Assembly: GCA_902613795.1 (NCBI GenBank)
Contig: CACMIP010000006.1
Coordinates: 1 to 64,000 of the forward strand
From: an uncultured OCS116 cluster bacterium
GTDB taxonomy: Bacteria; Pseudomonadota; Alphaproteobacteria; Rhizobiales; TMED25
Reading direction: 5' to 3'
Length of the DNA: 64,000 nt
Shown here: one piece after another, positions 18,507 to 27,855 of the stretch
Layout: the number at the start of each line of letters is the position of its first letter
Position numbering within the stretch: position 1 is the first letter of the stretch
Program-made: the position numbers and the translations under genes
Notes under the pieces: model-generated
What the model was told of the DNA's origin: nothing
Seen by the model: only the letters and a program-made list of their open reading frames with translations
Database searches by the model: none

Positions 18507-19496
18507 ATGATAAATAAAACTAAAAAAAACAACAGAAAACTATCTAAATCTGATGCAATTGAAGCATACAAGAAAATGCTTTTAATAAGAAGATTTGAAG
18601 AAAAGGCCGGGCAGTCATACGGGTTAGGTCAAATAGGAGGTTTCTGTCATCTATACATAGGTCAGGAGGCTGTTGTTGTAGGTCTTCAAATGTGTATTAG
18701 AGACGGTGATCAGGTTATAACTACCTACAGAGATCACGGACATATGCTAGCTTGCGGTATGAGCCCTGATGGCGTTATGGCTGAGCTTTACGGTCGTGCA
18801 GACGGTTATTCAAAAGGAAAAGGAGGATCAATGCACATGTTTTCCAAAGAAGCAAATTTTTTTGGTGGGCATGGTATTGTTGGTGCGTCCGTTCCACTTG
18901 GAACTGGTTTGGCATTTTCAAACAAGTACAAAAAAAATAAAGCTGTTACCCTGACTTATTTTGGTGATGGAGCAGCGAACCAAGGTCAGGTGTATGAAAG
19001 TTTTAATATGGCCAAATTATGGGAACTCCCATGTATTTATGTAATAGAAAATAATAGATATGCTATGGGAACTTCAGTACAGCGTTCATCTGCTCAGAAA
19101 GATTTATCTCAAAGGGGAATAAGCTTTGGGATTGAAGGGGAGCAGGTTAATGGTATGGACATTGAGTCTGTTATTGATGCCGGAAAAAGGGCTGTAACCA
19201 AAGTTAGGAACAATGGAGGGCCATACATACTAGAAATGCTCACATATAGGTATAGGGGTCATTCAATGTCTGATCCTGCGCAATATAGGACTCGCGATGA
19301 GGTAAAGGAGGTGAGAGAACACTCTGACCCGATAGAAAGCCTTAAGAATTTAATTATCGAGAATAACTTTCTTACAGAAGACAAATTGCAAGTATTAAAT
19401 GCTGAAATCAAGCAAGTGGTTGATCAATCAGCTCAATTTGCCGCAGATAGTCCGTTACCCGATCCGTCTGAGTTATTTGTCGATGTTTACCAATAG
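18507..19496 (+). CDS. pdhA: Pyruvate dehydrogenase E1 component, alpha subunit
   Basis: A 329-residue subunit of the heterotetrameric E1, which decarboxylates pyruvate using thiamine diphosphate. The TPP motif is [15 protein letters not shown] from 153, with the phosphorylation-loop-like [15 protein letters not shown] later. I choose ATG 18507: the frame continues upstream to a TTG at 18444, but that extra segment is a hydrophobic run unlike E1 alpha. The 98-base gap upstream of 18507 separates it from ftsB and may hold its own promoter. pdhB follows 8 bases after the stop. Confidence 0.95.
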   Translation: MINKTKKNNRKLSKSDAIEAYKKMLLIRRFEEKAGQSYGLGQIGGFCHLYIGQEAVVVGLQMCIRDGDQVITTYRDHGHMLACGMSPDGVMAELYGRADGYSKGKGGSMHMFSKEANFFGGHGIVGASVPLGTGLAFSNKYKKNKAVTLTYFGDGAANQGQVYESFNMAKLWELPCIYVIENNRYAMGTSVQRSSAQKDLSQRGISFGIEGEQVNGMDIESVIDAGKRAVTKVRNNGGPYILEMLTYRYRGHSMSDPAQYRTRDEVKEVREHSDPIESLKNLIIENNFLTEDKLQVLNAEIKQVVDQSAQFAADSPLPDPSELFVDVYQ

Positions 19497-19504
19497 GATT
19501 CGTA

Positions 19505-20821
19505 ATGAAAACTGAAGTTTACATGCCCGCAATGTCACCCAGCATGACTGAAGGTACCTTGACAAAGTGGCTTGTTAAAGTCGGTGATCATCTAAAAATT
19601 GGTGATCCAATTGCCGAAATAGAAACCGATAAAGCATCAATGGAAGTTGAAAGTCAAATTGAAGGTGTTATATCTGAATTTTTGGTGGAAAATGGTCAAG
19701 ATCAAATTGCAGTAAAAACACCCATTGCAATAATCGAGACAAATACAAGTACAGAAAAACTCAAAGGTAAGCTATTCACGAATACTATAGATGATCAACC
19801 TAAGAAGAAAATCATAAAAGACCGCGTCATTGATCAAGATAAAAAACAAGATAAGATATCGGTCCGAGAGGCTATCAGGGATGCCCTTGCTGAAGAAATG
19901 CGAAGAGATAAGAATGTATTTGTGATGGGCGAAGAAGTAGCTGAATATCAAGGCGCCTACAAGGTAACCCAGGGTTTACTTCAGGAATTCGGTGCCTCAA
20001 GGGTAATCGATACTCCTATTACCGAAAATGGTTTTGCAGGCTTAGCAATCGGCGCATCTTTTTCCGGGTTAAAACCTGTTGTAGAATTTATGACTTTTAA
20101 TTTTTCTCTTCAGGCAATGGATCACATAATCAATTCAGCAGCTAAAACACTTTATATGGGCGGTGGGCAACTAAACTGCCCAATAGTATTTCGTGGGCCA
20201 AATGGAGCAGCAGCCAGAGTTGCCGCGCAACATAGTCAAGATTTGACGGCTTGGTTTTCGCATATACCAGGGCTAAAAGTTATATCACCGTTCTCTGCAA
20301 GAGATCATAAGGGGCTACTCAAGGCTGCCATCAGAGATCCTAATCCAGTTATCTTTCTAGAGAATGAAATCTTGTATTCCGATCAAGAGTCGATCGAAGA
20401 AGATAATGATGATGTAATTTCAATAGGGAAGGCAAAAATACTCAGGGAAGGCTCTGATATAACTCTAATTTCCCATTCAATTTCATTAAAACTGTGTCTT
20501 GAAGCATCAAAGAAATTAGCAAAGAAAAATATCGATTGTGAGGTTCTTGACTTAAGAACCATTAAACCACTCGACACGAAAGCAATTATTAGCTCAATAC
20601 AGAAAACAAATAAATGTGTTGTTGTTGAACAAGGTTGGTCACAATGCGGGGTATCATCGGAAATTATATCTGTTATAATGGAAAACGCTTTTGACTGGCT
20701 TGATGCTCCTGTTTTACGTCTTACAGGTAAAGATGTTCCAATGCCATACGCTGAGAATTTAGAGAGTTTAGCATTGCCATCAGAAGATGAATTAATCAAG
20801 ATTATTGAAAGTTTAGTCTAA
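19505..20821 (+). CDS. pdhB: Pyruvate dehydrogenase E1 beta subunit with N-terminal lipoyl domain
   Basis: A 438-residue protein in two parts. Residues 1-80 form a biotinyl/lipoyl domain with the lipoylated Lys in EIETDKASM (K43). After a Lys-rich linker (about 85-118), residues 119-438 form the E1 beta transketolase-like domain ([19 protein letters not shown] ... [17 protein letters not shown] ... [21 protein letters not shown]). The fused lipoyl domain is a known alphaproteobacterial variant and adds an extra lipoyl arm to the complex. AGGA precedes the ATG. Confidence 0.95.
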   Translation: MKTEVYMPAMSPSMTEGTLTKWLVKVGDHLKIGDPIAEIETDKASMEVESQIEGVISEFLVENGQDQIAVKTPIAIIETNTSTEKLKGKLFTNTIDDQPKKKIIKDRVIDQDKKQDKISVREAIRDALAEEMRRDKNVFVMGEEVAEYQGAYKVTQGLLQEFGASRVIDTPITENGFAGLAIGASFSGLKPVVEFMTFNFSLQAMDHIINSAAKTLYMGGGQLNCPIVFRGPNGAAARVAAQHSQDLTAWFSHIPGLKVISPFSARDHKGLLKAAIRDPNPVIFLENEILYSDQESIEEDNDDVISIGKAKILREGSDITLISHSISLKLCLEASKKLAKKNIDCEVLDLRTIKPLDTKAIISSIQKTNKCVVVEQGWSQCGVSSEIISVIMENAFDWLDAPVLRLTGKDVPMPYAENLESLALPSEDELIKIIESLV

Positions 20822-20834
20822 TAAGGAGCTACAA

Positions 20835-22181
20835 ATGTCAATAACTATTTATATGCCAGCATTATCTCCAACAATGGAAATGGGTAATATTGTTAAGTGG
20901 CATAAGGCAGAGGGCGATCAAATATCATCCGGCGATATTATTGCTGAAATAGAAACAGATAAAGCCGTAATGGAATTCGAGTCAGCGGACGAGGGCATAT
21001 TGGGAAAAATACTGATTGCAGAAGGTTCTGTTGATGTAAAAGTTAATGAACCAATAGCCATAATACTGGAGTCTGAAAATGATACCATTGAAGATTTGGA
21101 TATAATTGACAGTAATAATATGGAAGCAACAGATGACAATGAATATTCTATCATTGATAAAGAGAGCGGTGAAGACGTGGTTCGAGAATTGGTCGACGAA
21201 ATTGACACAACAGAGCCGGATATTGATGATGGAAATCGAATATTTATTAGCCCCATCGCAAAAAGGATTGCCAAAGATAAAGGTATAGAGCTTACAGATA
21301 TTCGTGGAACAGGTCCAAACGGTAGAATACTCAAGAAGGATGTTGAGGCACATAAAACAGAAGCAAATGTGTCCGCCCAGACATATGTTGGAACTGATTT
21401 AAAACTCGAAAGTGGTGTAAGTTTGGAGTCGGGGGTAAGACTTGAAGATGTTAGTCCATCGACGAAGACTGATATAATAAATGAGGGTAATAAATTAAAT
21501 TATACTGTGACTCCGATAGATACAATGAGATCTGTTATCGCAGAACGATTACAGCAGTCAAACTCAACGATACCCTCATACACGCTAAATATTGATGCAA
21601 GTATAAAGAAGCTAAATGAAGTGAGAAAAAAAATGAATGAGGATATGCTTGATGAAACAAAATTATCATTCAATCATTTCTTAATTAAAATAACTTCAAT
21701 GGCGATGTTGCATACGCCTGAGGTGAATGCATCATGGGAAGGGGATCAAATCTATTCATACAATTCTACCGATATCGGCATAGCTGTAGCGATAGATAAT
21801 GGGCTAATCACACCAATTATAAGGAACGTTGAAAATAAAGGACTGCTCAAAATTAGTAATGAAATTAGTGATCTTATTTCAAGAGCTCGAGAGAAGAAAT
21901 TATCCCCATCAGAATATCAAGGGGGAACAATTTCAATTTCAAACCTTGGCTCATATGGCATTAAGAGTTTCACATCAATCATAAATCCACCGCAAGCATC
22001 AATACTATCAATTGGAGCATCACGAAAAGTTCCTGTTGTAATTGATGATGCTGTGGATATAGATGAACTAATTTCTGTAACACTTACTGCTGATCACAGA
22101 TTAATTGATGGAGCAGTTGGTGCAAAATTTCTTGCATACATGAAGCGGCTAATTGAAAACCCGAACCTTATGTTATTATAA
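20835..22181 (+). CDS. aceF: Pyruvate dehydrogenase E2, dihydrolipoamide acetyltransferase
   Basis: A 448-residue E2 core subunit that moves the acetyl group from lipoyl to CoA. One lipoyl domain comes first (1-77, K43 in ETDKAVM). It is followed by an acidic linker, the peripheral subunit-binding domain (about 136-172, ISPIAKRIAKDKGIELTDI then GPNGRILKKDV), a second linker and the catalytic domain (about 215-448). The active-site motif is DHRLIDG with H421. AAGGAG stands 8 bases before the ATG. The linkers carry direct similarity (LESGVSLESGVRLE), a small internal repeat. Confidence 0.96.
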   Translation: MSITIYMPALSPTMEMGNIVKWHKAEGDQISSGDIIAEIETDKAVMEFESADEGILGKILIAEGSVDVKVNEPIAIILESENDTIEDLDIIDSNNMEATDDNEYSIIDKESGEDVVRELVDEIDTTEPDIDDGNRIFISPIAKRIAKDKGIELTDIRGTGPNGRILKKDVEAHKTEANVSAQTYVGTDLKLESGVSLESGVRLEDVSPSTKTDIINEGNKLNYTVTPIDTMRSVIAERLQQSNSTIPSYTLNIDASIKKLNEVRKKMNEDMLDETKLSFNHFLIKITSMAMLHTPEVNASWEGDQIYSYNSTDIGIAVAIDNGLITPIIRNVENKGLLKISNEISDLISRAREKKLSPSEYQGGTISISNLGSYGIKSFTSIINPPQASILSIGASRKVPVVIDDAVDIDELISVTLTADHRLIDGAVGAKFLAYMKRLIENPNLMLL

Positions 22182-22201
22182 ATTACCACATGGAAAGTTA
22201 A

Positions 22202-23599
22202 ATGGATTTAAAATATGATGTTACCATTATTGGCTCCGGTCCTGGAGGTTATGTCGCAGCAATTCGTTCTGCGCAATTGGGACACAAAACAGCAATAATT
22301 GAAAAAGATAAACTAGGTGGTATTTGTCTTAATTGGGGCTGCATACCCACAAAAGCACTTCTAAAATCGTCAGAAGTTTATTCCATCATGAAGAAGTCAG
22401 ATTATTATGGAGTGACAGCTGAAAATGTAAGTTTTAACTTTAAAAATATTATTGATCGATCTCGTGGTGTGGCTAACGACCTTTCTCAAGGTATTGGTTA
22501 CCTATTAAAAAAGAATAAAATTGATTTAATTAATGGGAATGGCTATATCCTAGACAACAACACTATCAAGATTCAAGCTGATAATAAAGAAACTATTATA
22601 TCTACAAAGAATATTATTATTTCAACTGGTGCACGCCCAAAAGAATTACCTGGTATAAGCTTTAGCGAGGATGTTTGGTCTTATAAACAAGCAATGGTAC
22701 CAGACAAGATGCCTAAATCAATTGTTGTGATTGGATCAGGAGCAATCGGAATAGAATTTGCTAATTTTTACAACGCAATCGGGGTTAAGGTGAATGTGGT
22801 AGAGTTAGCAGATAGAATTCTTCCGAATGAGGATGGTGAAGTATCCGAATATGCAAAGACTGAATTTGAAAAACAAGGAATAAAGTTTCACTTAGGCTCA
22901 TATGTGAACTCCATAACAAAAAGTAGAGACGCCTTAAATGTAGAGTTGATACATAATATCAATAAGAAGCGCAGCAAACTGAATGCTAATAAAGTCGTAA
23001 TGGCTGTTGGGATAACTGGCAATATTGAAAATATTGGCTTGGAACATAATAATATAAATATTAGTGATGGTCACATTATAACAAATGAGTTTATGCAAAC
23101 AAATGTAAAAAATATTTACGCAATTGGGGATGTAGCGGGGGCACCTTGGTTGGCCCATAAAGCCTCTCATGAAGGCATAATAGCAGCAGAGCATATATCT
23201 GGTATCCAGACACATACAATTGAAAAGGCCAATATACCCGGATGTGTATATTCTTCGCCACAAATTGCATCAATTGGGCTTTCTGAAAGTGAAGCAAAAA
23301 ATAAGTACAGCTCCGTTAAGGTTGGTAAATTCCCCTTAATTGCAAATGGGAAGGCCAAGGCAATTTCTAATGACGCAGGTTTTGTGAAAGTGATATATGA
23401 GAGTGCTACCGGTGAACTGCTTGGCGCACACATGATTGGGGACGGTGTTACGGAGCTAATTCATGGGTATGCTATTGCAAAAAATATGGAAGGTACCGAA
23501 GAAGATATTATGAACACAATATTTCCTCACCCAACGATTTCAGAGTCAATGCACGAAGCTGTTCTCAGCGCATATGATATTCCAATTCATTACAAATAA
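22202..23599 (+). CDS. lpdA: Dihydrolipoamide dehydrogenase (E3)
   Basis: A 465-residue flavoprotein disulfide reductase that reoxidises dihydrolipoyl groups with NAD+. The FAD site is [10 protein letters not shown] (11-20), the redox disulfide is C42-C47 in [13 protein letters not shown], and the NAD site is [12 protein letters not shown]. The second FAD motif is [16 protein letters not shown] and the catalytic dyad is H443 and E448 in HPTISE. It is the last catalytic gene of the PDH operon, 20 bases after aceF and 2 bases before lipA. Confidence 0.97.
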   Translation: MDLKYDVTIIGSGPGGYVAAIRSAQLGHKTAIIEKDKLGGICLNWGCIPTKALLKSSEVYSIMKKSDYYGVTAENVSFNFKNIIDRSRGVANDLSQGIGYLLKKNKIDLINGNGYILDNNTIKIQADNKETIISTKNIIISTGARPKELPGISFSEDVWSYKQAMVPDKMPKSIVVIGSGAIGIEFANFYNAIGVKVNVVELADRILPNEDGEVSEYAKTEFEKQGIKFHLGSYVNSITKSRDALNVELIHNINKKRSKLNANKVVMAVGITGNIENIGLEHNNINISDGHIITNEFMQTNVKNIYAIGDVAGAPWLAHKASHEGIIAAEHISGIQTHTIEKANIPGCVYSSPQIASIGLSESEAKNKYSSVKVGKFPLIANGKAKAISNDAGFVKVIYESATGELLGAHMIGDGVTELIHGYAIAKNMEGTEEDIMNTIFPHPTISESMHEAVLSAYDIPIHYK

Positions 23600-23601
23600 T
23601 T

Positions 23602-24543
23602 ATGGTAAATATAATAAATAAATTAAATCAGCCAGAAAAATTACGTCACCCACAATTTCGTAATAAACCACAAAACCCAAGCGGGAAGAAACCGCCTTGG
23701 ATTAAAGTCAGATATAGGAATTCAGTTAATTATCTTGAAACACATAAAATTATCAAGGAGAATAATCTTGTAACGGTTTGCCAAGAAGCGGCTTGTCCGA
23801 ACGTGTCGGATTGTTGGGATAAGAAACATGCAACCTTTATGATACTGGGTGACACTTGTACCCGAGCATGCTCCTTTTGTAATGTTAAAACTGGCATACC
23901 CGAGCCCATTGATCAAAATGAGGCGCTATCCGTCGCAAACGCGGTAAAAAAAATGGATCTAAGGCACGTTGTCATAACCTCAGTTGACAGAGATGATCTC
24001 GAAGATGGCGGAGCACAGCATTTTGTAAATGTAATAGCAAACATTAGAAAGATATCCCCATCTACGACAATTGAGATTTTAACACCAGATTTTTTAAGAA
24101 AAGATAGAGCAATCGACATCTTAATGAAGCAAAAACCGGATGTCTTTAATCACAATCTTGAGACAGTTCCTTCAATGTATCTTAGTATCCGCCCTGGTGC
24201 ACGATACTTTCATTCATTGAATTTATTAAAAGAAATAAAGAATAGGGATAATTCAATATTTACAAAATCTGGAATAATGGTTGGTTTAGGTGAAAAAAGA
24301 GAAGAGGTTTTGCAGGTGATGGATGATATGATATCTGCCAATGTCGATTTTATAACAATAGGTCAATATCTACAACCAACGATAAGGCATGCAAAAGTAA
24401 TGGAGTACGTGCACCCTGAAATTTTTGAAAGCTACGCATCAATTGCAAAGTCAAAAGGTTTCAAGATGGTCTCTGCAAGTCCTTTTACACGTTCATCTTT
24501 TCATGCGGATGAGGATTTTATCAAACTTAAGAATGCTACATAA
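23602..24543 (+). CDS. lipA: Lipoyl synthase
   Basis: A 313-residue radical SAM enzyme that inserts sulfur at C6 and C8 of protein-bound octanoyl groups. Both [4Fe-4S] sites are intact: C60, C65 and C71 bind the auxiliary sulfur-donating cluster, and C86, C90 and C93 (CTRACSFC) the SAM cluster. The C-terminal Ser ligand region RSSFHAD is present. It is placed directly behind the PDH genes whose E1 beta and E2 lipoyl domains it modifies. It ends 4 bases before the ratA-type gene. Confidence 0.98.
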   Translation: MVNIINKLNQPEKLRHPQFRNKPQNPSGKKPPWIKVRYRNSVNYLETHKIIKENNLVTVCQEAACPNVSDCWDKKHATFMILGDTCTRACSFCNVKTGIPEPIDQNEALSVANAVKKMDLRHVVITSVDRDDLEDGGAQHFVNVIANIRKISPSTTIEILTPDFLRKDRAIDILMKQKPDVFNHNLETVPSMYLSIRPGARYFHSLNLLKEIKNRDNSIFTKSGIMVGLGEKREEVLQVMDDMISANVDFITIGQYLQPTIRHAKVMEYVHPEIFESYASIAKSKGFKMVSASPFTRSSFHADEDFIKLKNAT

Positions 24544-24547
24544 TTTG

Positions 24548-24991
24548 ATGAAGTCAAAAAAACTCTCAAGAACAGTACAATATAGTGCAAATGATATGTA
24601 TGCCTTAGTCTCGGATATTGAGAGTTATCCATATTTTGTGCCGGCCTGCAAGTCGCTAGAGGTTATAAAAAAAAGAAAAGATGGAGATATTATCTATATT
24701 GATGCAATTATGGAGGTTGGATATGGTTTTTTAAATGAATTTTTTACATCACATATCATCTTGAATAAGAAAAAATTTACGATTGAAGTTGTAAACAGCG
24801 ACGGACCATTTCGTAAATTAAATAATTATTGGCAATTTATAGATATTGAAAATGGTTCAGAAATTTTATTTGAGATCGATTTTATCGCAAAAAATTCATT
24901 CACAGGAAAGGTTATCAATCTTATGTTTGAAAGGGTATTCAGTAAATATATTTTTGCTTTTGAAAGCAGGGCGAATAAGCTTTATAGTTGA
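24548..24991 (+). CDS. COQ10/RatA-type START-domain protein
   Basis: A 147-residue protein of the START/polyketide-cyclase fold, the Coq10/RatA family. Homologues bind ubiquinone (Coq10) or were reported as a ribosome-associated toxin (RatA). The opening KLSRTVQYSANDMYALVSDIESYPYF, split here as KLSRTVQYSA and DMYALVSDIESYPYFVPAC, is the family signature. I start it at ATG 24548, 4 bases after lipA; upstream in-frame codons lie inside lipA. The conserved lipA-coq10 neighbourhood favours the quinone role. The last 10 bases overlap the convergent pncC gene. Confidence 0.88.
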   Translation: MKSKKLSRTVQYSANDMYALVSDIESYPYFVPACKSLEVIKKRKDGDIIYIDAIMEVGYGFLNEFFTSHIILNKKKFTIEVVNSDGPFRKLNNYWQFIDIENGSEILFEIDFIAKNSFTGKVINLMFERVFSKYIFAFESRANKLYS

Positions 24992-25473
24992 CTGGCTAAC
25001 TCGTATGAGATCTCAAATGCTTCAATTGATGTATTAAGCCTTACATTATCTCTTCCAATTTCACCAAACTTGTATTCTTTACACAGCGTTTTTTTATTAA
25101 ATGATACAGAAACATAAACAAGTCCAACTTCTTTTTTTGTATCATCACTTTTTGGTCCCGCAATACCTGAGACAGCGATAGACAAGTTAATATTTGGATG
25201 TAGAGATAGTAGATTAGATGACATTTGTGAACAAACCACTCTACTTACCGCACCATAATCCTGAATATCTCTATAATTAACTTTTAATAAATCAATCTTT
25301 GACTGATTAGAATACGTCACATAGCCTAGTTCAAAAACTTCAGAAGAACCTGAAATCGATGTTATTATTGAAGATATAAGCCCTCCAGTACAAGATTCAG
25401 CTGTACCAATTTTTAGATTTTTCTGCTTACATATTTCTATAAGATTTATGGCTGATTGGGTTAATTGTTTCAT
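24982..25473 (-). CDS. pncC: Nicotinamide-nucleotide amidohydrolase (CinA C-terminal type)
   Basis: A 163-residue stand-alone CinA C-terminal domain, which deamidates nicotinamide mononucleotide to nicotinate mononucleotide in NAD recycling. Signature segments are KIGTAESCTGGLISS (catalytic Ser/Thr region), FELGYVTYSNQSK, GAVSRVVCSQM and AVSGIAGPKSD. The N-terminal MoCF-like domain found in full CinA is missing, which is normal for PncC. It overlaps the ispDF stop by 4 bases (ATGA) and converges on the ratA-type gene with a 10-base overlap. Confidence 0.93.
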   Translation of the reverse strand: MKQLTQSAINLIEICKQKNLKIGTAESCTGGLISSIITSISGSSEVFELGYVTYSNQSKIDLLKVNYRDIQDYGAVSRVVCSQMSSNLLSLHPNINLSIAVSGIAGPKSDDTKKEVGLVYVSVSFNKKTLCKEYKFGEIGRDNVRLNTSIEAFEISYELASQL

Positions 25474-26645
25474 TTCTTGACCGATATGTTAACAATTGTT
25501 TGTACAGCAATTCCTTCCTTTCTACCAGCAAAACCTAATTTTTCTGTTGTCGTAGCTTTTAAACCAATATTTGACTCATCAATCTTTAGTAGTTCTGACA
25601 GCTCCTTTTTTATAGCATTCTTATATGAATTAATATTTGGCTCTTCTGCAATTACAACAAGATCGACATTTAGTATCTTTCCTCCAAATTCTTCTAATTT
25701 AAATAGTGAATGATCTAGGAATATTTTTGAGTCTGCTCCCTGCCATCTCTTATCTGCTGGATTAAAGTGAGAGCCAATATCGTCAGAGCCAATTGAGCCA
25801 TATATTGCATCAGTTATCGCATGAAGGCCTACATCTGCATCGGAGTGACCTACCAATCTTTTATTGAAAGGAATATCAATTCCGAATATTCGAATATTAT
25901 GACCCTCTCCAAATTTATGCACATCAAAACCAATACCAACTCTTGAAGAAGACATATTTTCGCTTTCCATTTTAAAACGATCTAAATCATCGTGTACTGT
26001 TATTTTATAATTCTTTTTGCTATCTTTAAAGGTATTTACTTTAAGCCCAGCTAATTCTGCAACTTGAGCATCATCAGTTACATGATTAACACCAGTCGTA
26101 AGCTTGGCTAGATTTCTATAAGAATTATATATTGCCATGAATTCAAAAAATTGAGGGGTTTGCGATTCTACAATGGACGATCGATCAAGCGTATTTAATT
26201 TTTCATTTTTAAATTGTTTAATTGTATTTGAAGCTTCTACTATTGGTATTGAACCATGATGGCCTTCTGCCGCTTTTATCAGATTATTAGGTAGTGCTTG
26301 CGAAAAATTTGGTCTTGCGGCATCATGAATAAAAACGTGTGTAGTTCCAGAAGCGTTAAGATATTCCAAGCCTTTCATAACAGACTTTAGCCTTGTGGTG
26401 GAGCCATGAATTATAAAAACTTTATCTTTGTAAGCATCCTTCTGGATTATATCAAGAGCATATTGAGAGTGACTTGGATTTATTGTAATTACTATATTTT
26501 CTATAATATCAAGCTCTATGAACTTATCTATTGAGTATTCAATAATGGATTTTCCATTTACGACTAAATATTGTTTTGGGGTAGGGTTTGCACTATTTAA
26601 CCGCTTCCCATCACCGGCTGCACAAATTATAACTGATATTTTCAT
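25470..26645 (-). CDS. ispDF: Bifunctional IspD/IspF, MEP isoprenoid pathway
   Basis: A 391-residue fusion of two non-consecutive MEP-pathway enzymes. Residues 1-225 are IspD (2-C-methyl-D-erythritol 4-phosphate cytidylyltransferase: VIICAAGDGKRLNS, PKQYL, FIHDAARPN). Residues 235-391 are IspF (MEcPP synthase: metal ligands D241 and H243 in GFDVHKF, H275 in ADVGLHAI, then GADS and ATTTEKLGF). This fusion is common in alphaproteobacteria. The gene is divergent from ntrB; the dusB gene usually found between them in relatives is not here. Confidence 0.96.
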   Translation of the reverse strand: MKISVIICAAGDGKRLNSANPTPKQYLVVNGKSIIEYSIDKFIELDIIENIVITINPSHSQYALDIIQKDAYKDKVFIIHGSTTRLKSVMKGLEYLNASGTTHVFIHDAARPNFSQALPNNLIKAAEGHHGSIPIVEASNTIKQFKNEKLNTLDRSSIVESQTPQFFEFMAIYNSYRNLAKLTTGVNHVTDDAQVAELAGLKVNTFKDSKKNYKITVHDDLDRFKMESENMSSSRVGIGFDVHKFGEGHNIRIFGIDIPFNKRLVGHSDADVGLHAITDAIYGSIGSDDIGSHFNPADKRWQGADSKIFLDHSLFKLEEFGGKILNVDLVVIAEEPNINSYKNAIKKELSELLKIDESNIGLKATTTEKLGFAGRKEGIAVQTIVNISVKK

Positions 26646-26682
26646 AAGAAATCATTGCATAATTTAAATAATTTATTTATAA

Positions 26683-26715
26683 ATATGATTAATAATTAAT
26701 CATATGTAACATATG
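26683..26715. promoter_or_regulatory. Nested palindromes in the ispDF/ntrB intergenic region
   Basis: ATATGATTAA and TTAATCATAT at 26683-26705 are perfect 10-base inverted arms around TAA. The right arm overlaps a second symmetric block, CATATG-TAA-CATATG, at 26701-26715. Both share a 3-base TAA spacer. They sit about 45-75 bases upstream of the ntrB start, where an operator for ntrBC or ispDF would be expected. The sequence is all-AT except for the G/C of CATATG and GATTAA blocks, so chance palindromy is a real alternative. Confidence 0.45.
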
Positions 26716-26758
26716 CCCTTTTTTTAATCAAATTAACCATATTATTTATAGCACAGAA

Positions 26759-27847
26759 ATGGAAACAATATTAGATAAAATGCACATAGATCTGGACGGA
26801 TTGTTTAGAACAATTAAACATCCGCTCGTAATCTTGGACAAGGATGATAATATCGTGACCTCTAATGATGATGCTGAATTTTTTTTTGGGCTTAGTCGCA
26901 ATATACTTAATAAATACAAATTCACCGCCTTGTATAGTACAACATCACCGCTATATTATCTAATCAATCAATCACGTGAAAAAAAAACTACAATTCGTGA
27001 ATATTCCTTAATGTTAAAAAATATCATAGATAAAAAAGAGCATGAGGTAGATATTCAGGTATCACCCTTTGAGGACACAGATTATCTGCTTTTAATGTTT
27101 ATTGAGCGTGGTATTGCAAAGAAATTTAATCGACAATACATGCAGGCTGGATCAGCAAAATCACTAGTTGAAATGTCATCAATTCTTGCACATGAAATAA
27201 AAAATCCCCTATCTGGTATAAAGGGGGCCGCTCAATTGCTACTTGATGGCGCAAGTCACGAAAATCAATCACTCATATCAATAATATGTGATGAAACTGA
27301 TAGAATAAATAATTTGATCAATAGTATGCAAATCTTTTCAGACAGTTCGCAAATAAAAAAAGAAAAAATTAATATGCATACAATCTTCAACCATGTAAAA
27401 ATGATTGCTGAAAATGGCTTTGCCAAAGATATTAAGTTTGTTGAGAAGTTCGATCCATCACTACCCCATGTTTATGGCAATAAAGACCTGCTTATTCAGG
27501 TTCTGATGAATTTAATAAAAAACAGTAGTGAGGCAATAAAGAATAACGCAAGTAAAGGAGAAATAATTTTAAGCTCCTCATTCTTATCCAGTGTTCGTAT
27601 AAGCTTACCAACATCAAGTAAGAAAATTGAATTACCGCTATGTTTTTCAATTGAAGATAATGGTGGTGGTATCGATAAAGATATCTATGAAAATATATTT
27701 GACCCATTTATTACAAGTAAAAAAGATGGGAAGGGGCTTGGCCTGTCGATTGTATCAAAAATAATACAAGATCATGATGGTGTTATTGAATGCGGTACAA
27801 CAAGCAAAGGTACAAAAATGTCAATTCTATTCCCCGTATCACATTAG
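26759..27847 (+). CDS. ntrB: Nitrogen regulation sensor kinase NtrB
   Basis: A 362-residue soluble histidine kinase that phosphorylates NtrC under nitrogen limitation. It has an N-terminal PAS domain (about 15-115), a HisKA domain with the phospho-acceptor H145 in LAHEIKNPLSGIKGAAQLL, and an ATPase domain with the N box (LMNLIKNSSEAI), G1 (DNGGGID) and G2 (KKDGKGLGLSIV). It has no membrane segments, as expected for NtrB. It lies 8 bases before ntrC. PII control is expected from the family; no PII gene is in the window. Confidence 0.95.
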   Translation: METILDKMHIDLDGLFRTIKHPLVILDKDDNIVTSNDDAEFFFGLSRNILNKYKFTALYSTTSPLYYLINQSREKKTTIREYSLMLKNIIDKKEHEVDIQVSPFEDTDYLLLMFIERGIAKKFNRQYMQAGSAKSLVEMSSILAHEIKNPLSGIKGAAQLLLDGASHENQSLISIICDETDRINNLINSMQIFSDSSQIKKEKINMHTIFNHVKMIAENGFAKDIKFVEKFDPSLPHVYGNKDLLIQVLMNLIKNSSEAIKNNASKGEIILSSSFLSSVRISLPTSSKKIELPLCFSIEDNGGGIDKDIYENIFDPFITSKKDGKGLGLSIVSKIIQDHDGVIECGTTSKGTKMSILFPVSH

Positions 27848-27855
27848 GAAGATTT

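Noticed and set aside
19505-20821. Lipoyl domain fused to E1 beta as a novel fusion
   Set aside because: This fusion is a known feature of alphaproteobacterial PdhB.
20383-21353. Long antisense frames opposite pdhB and aceF
   Set aside because: They lie wholly inside strongly recognised genes in complementary frames, with Ser/Ile-rich composition typical of antisense shadows.
25470-26645. IspD-IspF fusion as a novelty
   Set aside because: Bifunctional IspDF is well known in alphaproteobacteria and some other proteobacteria.
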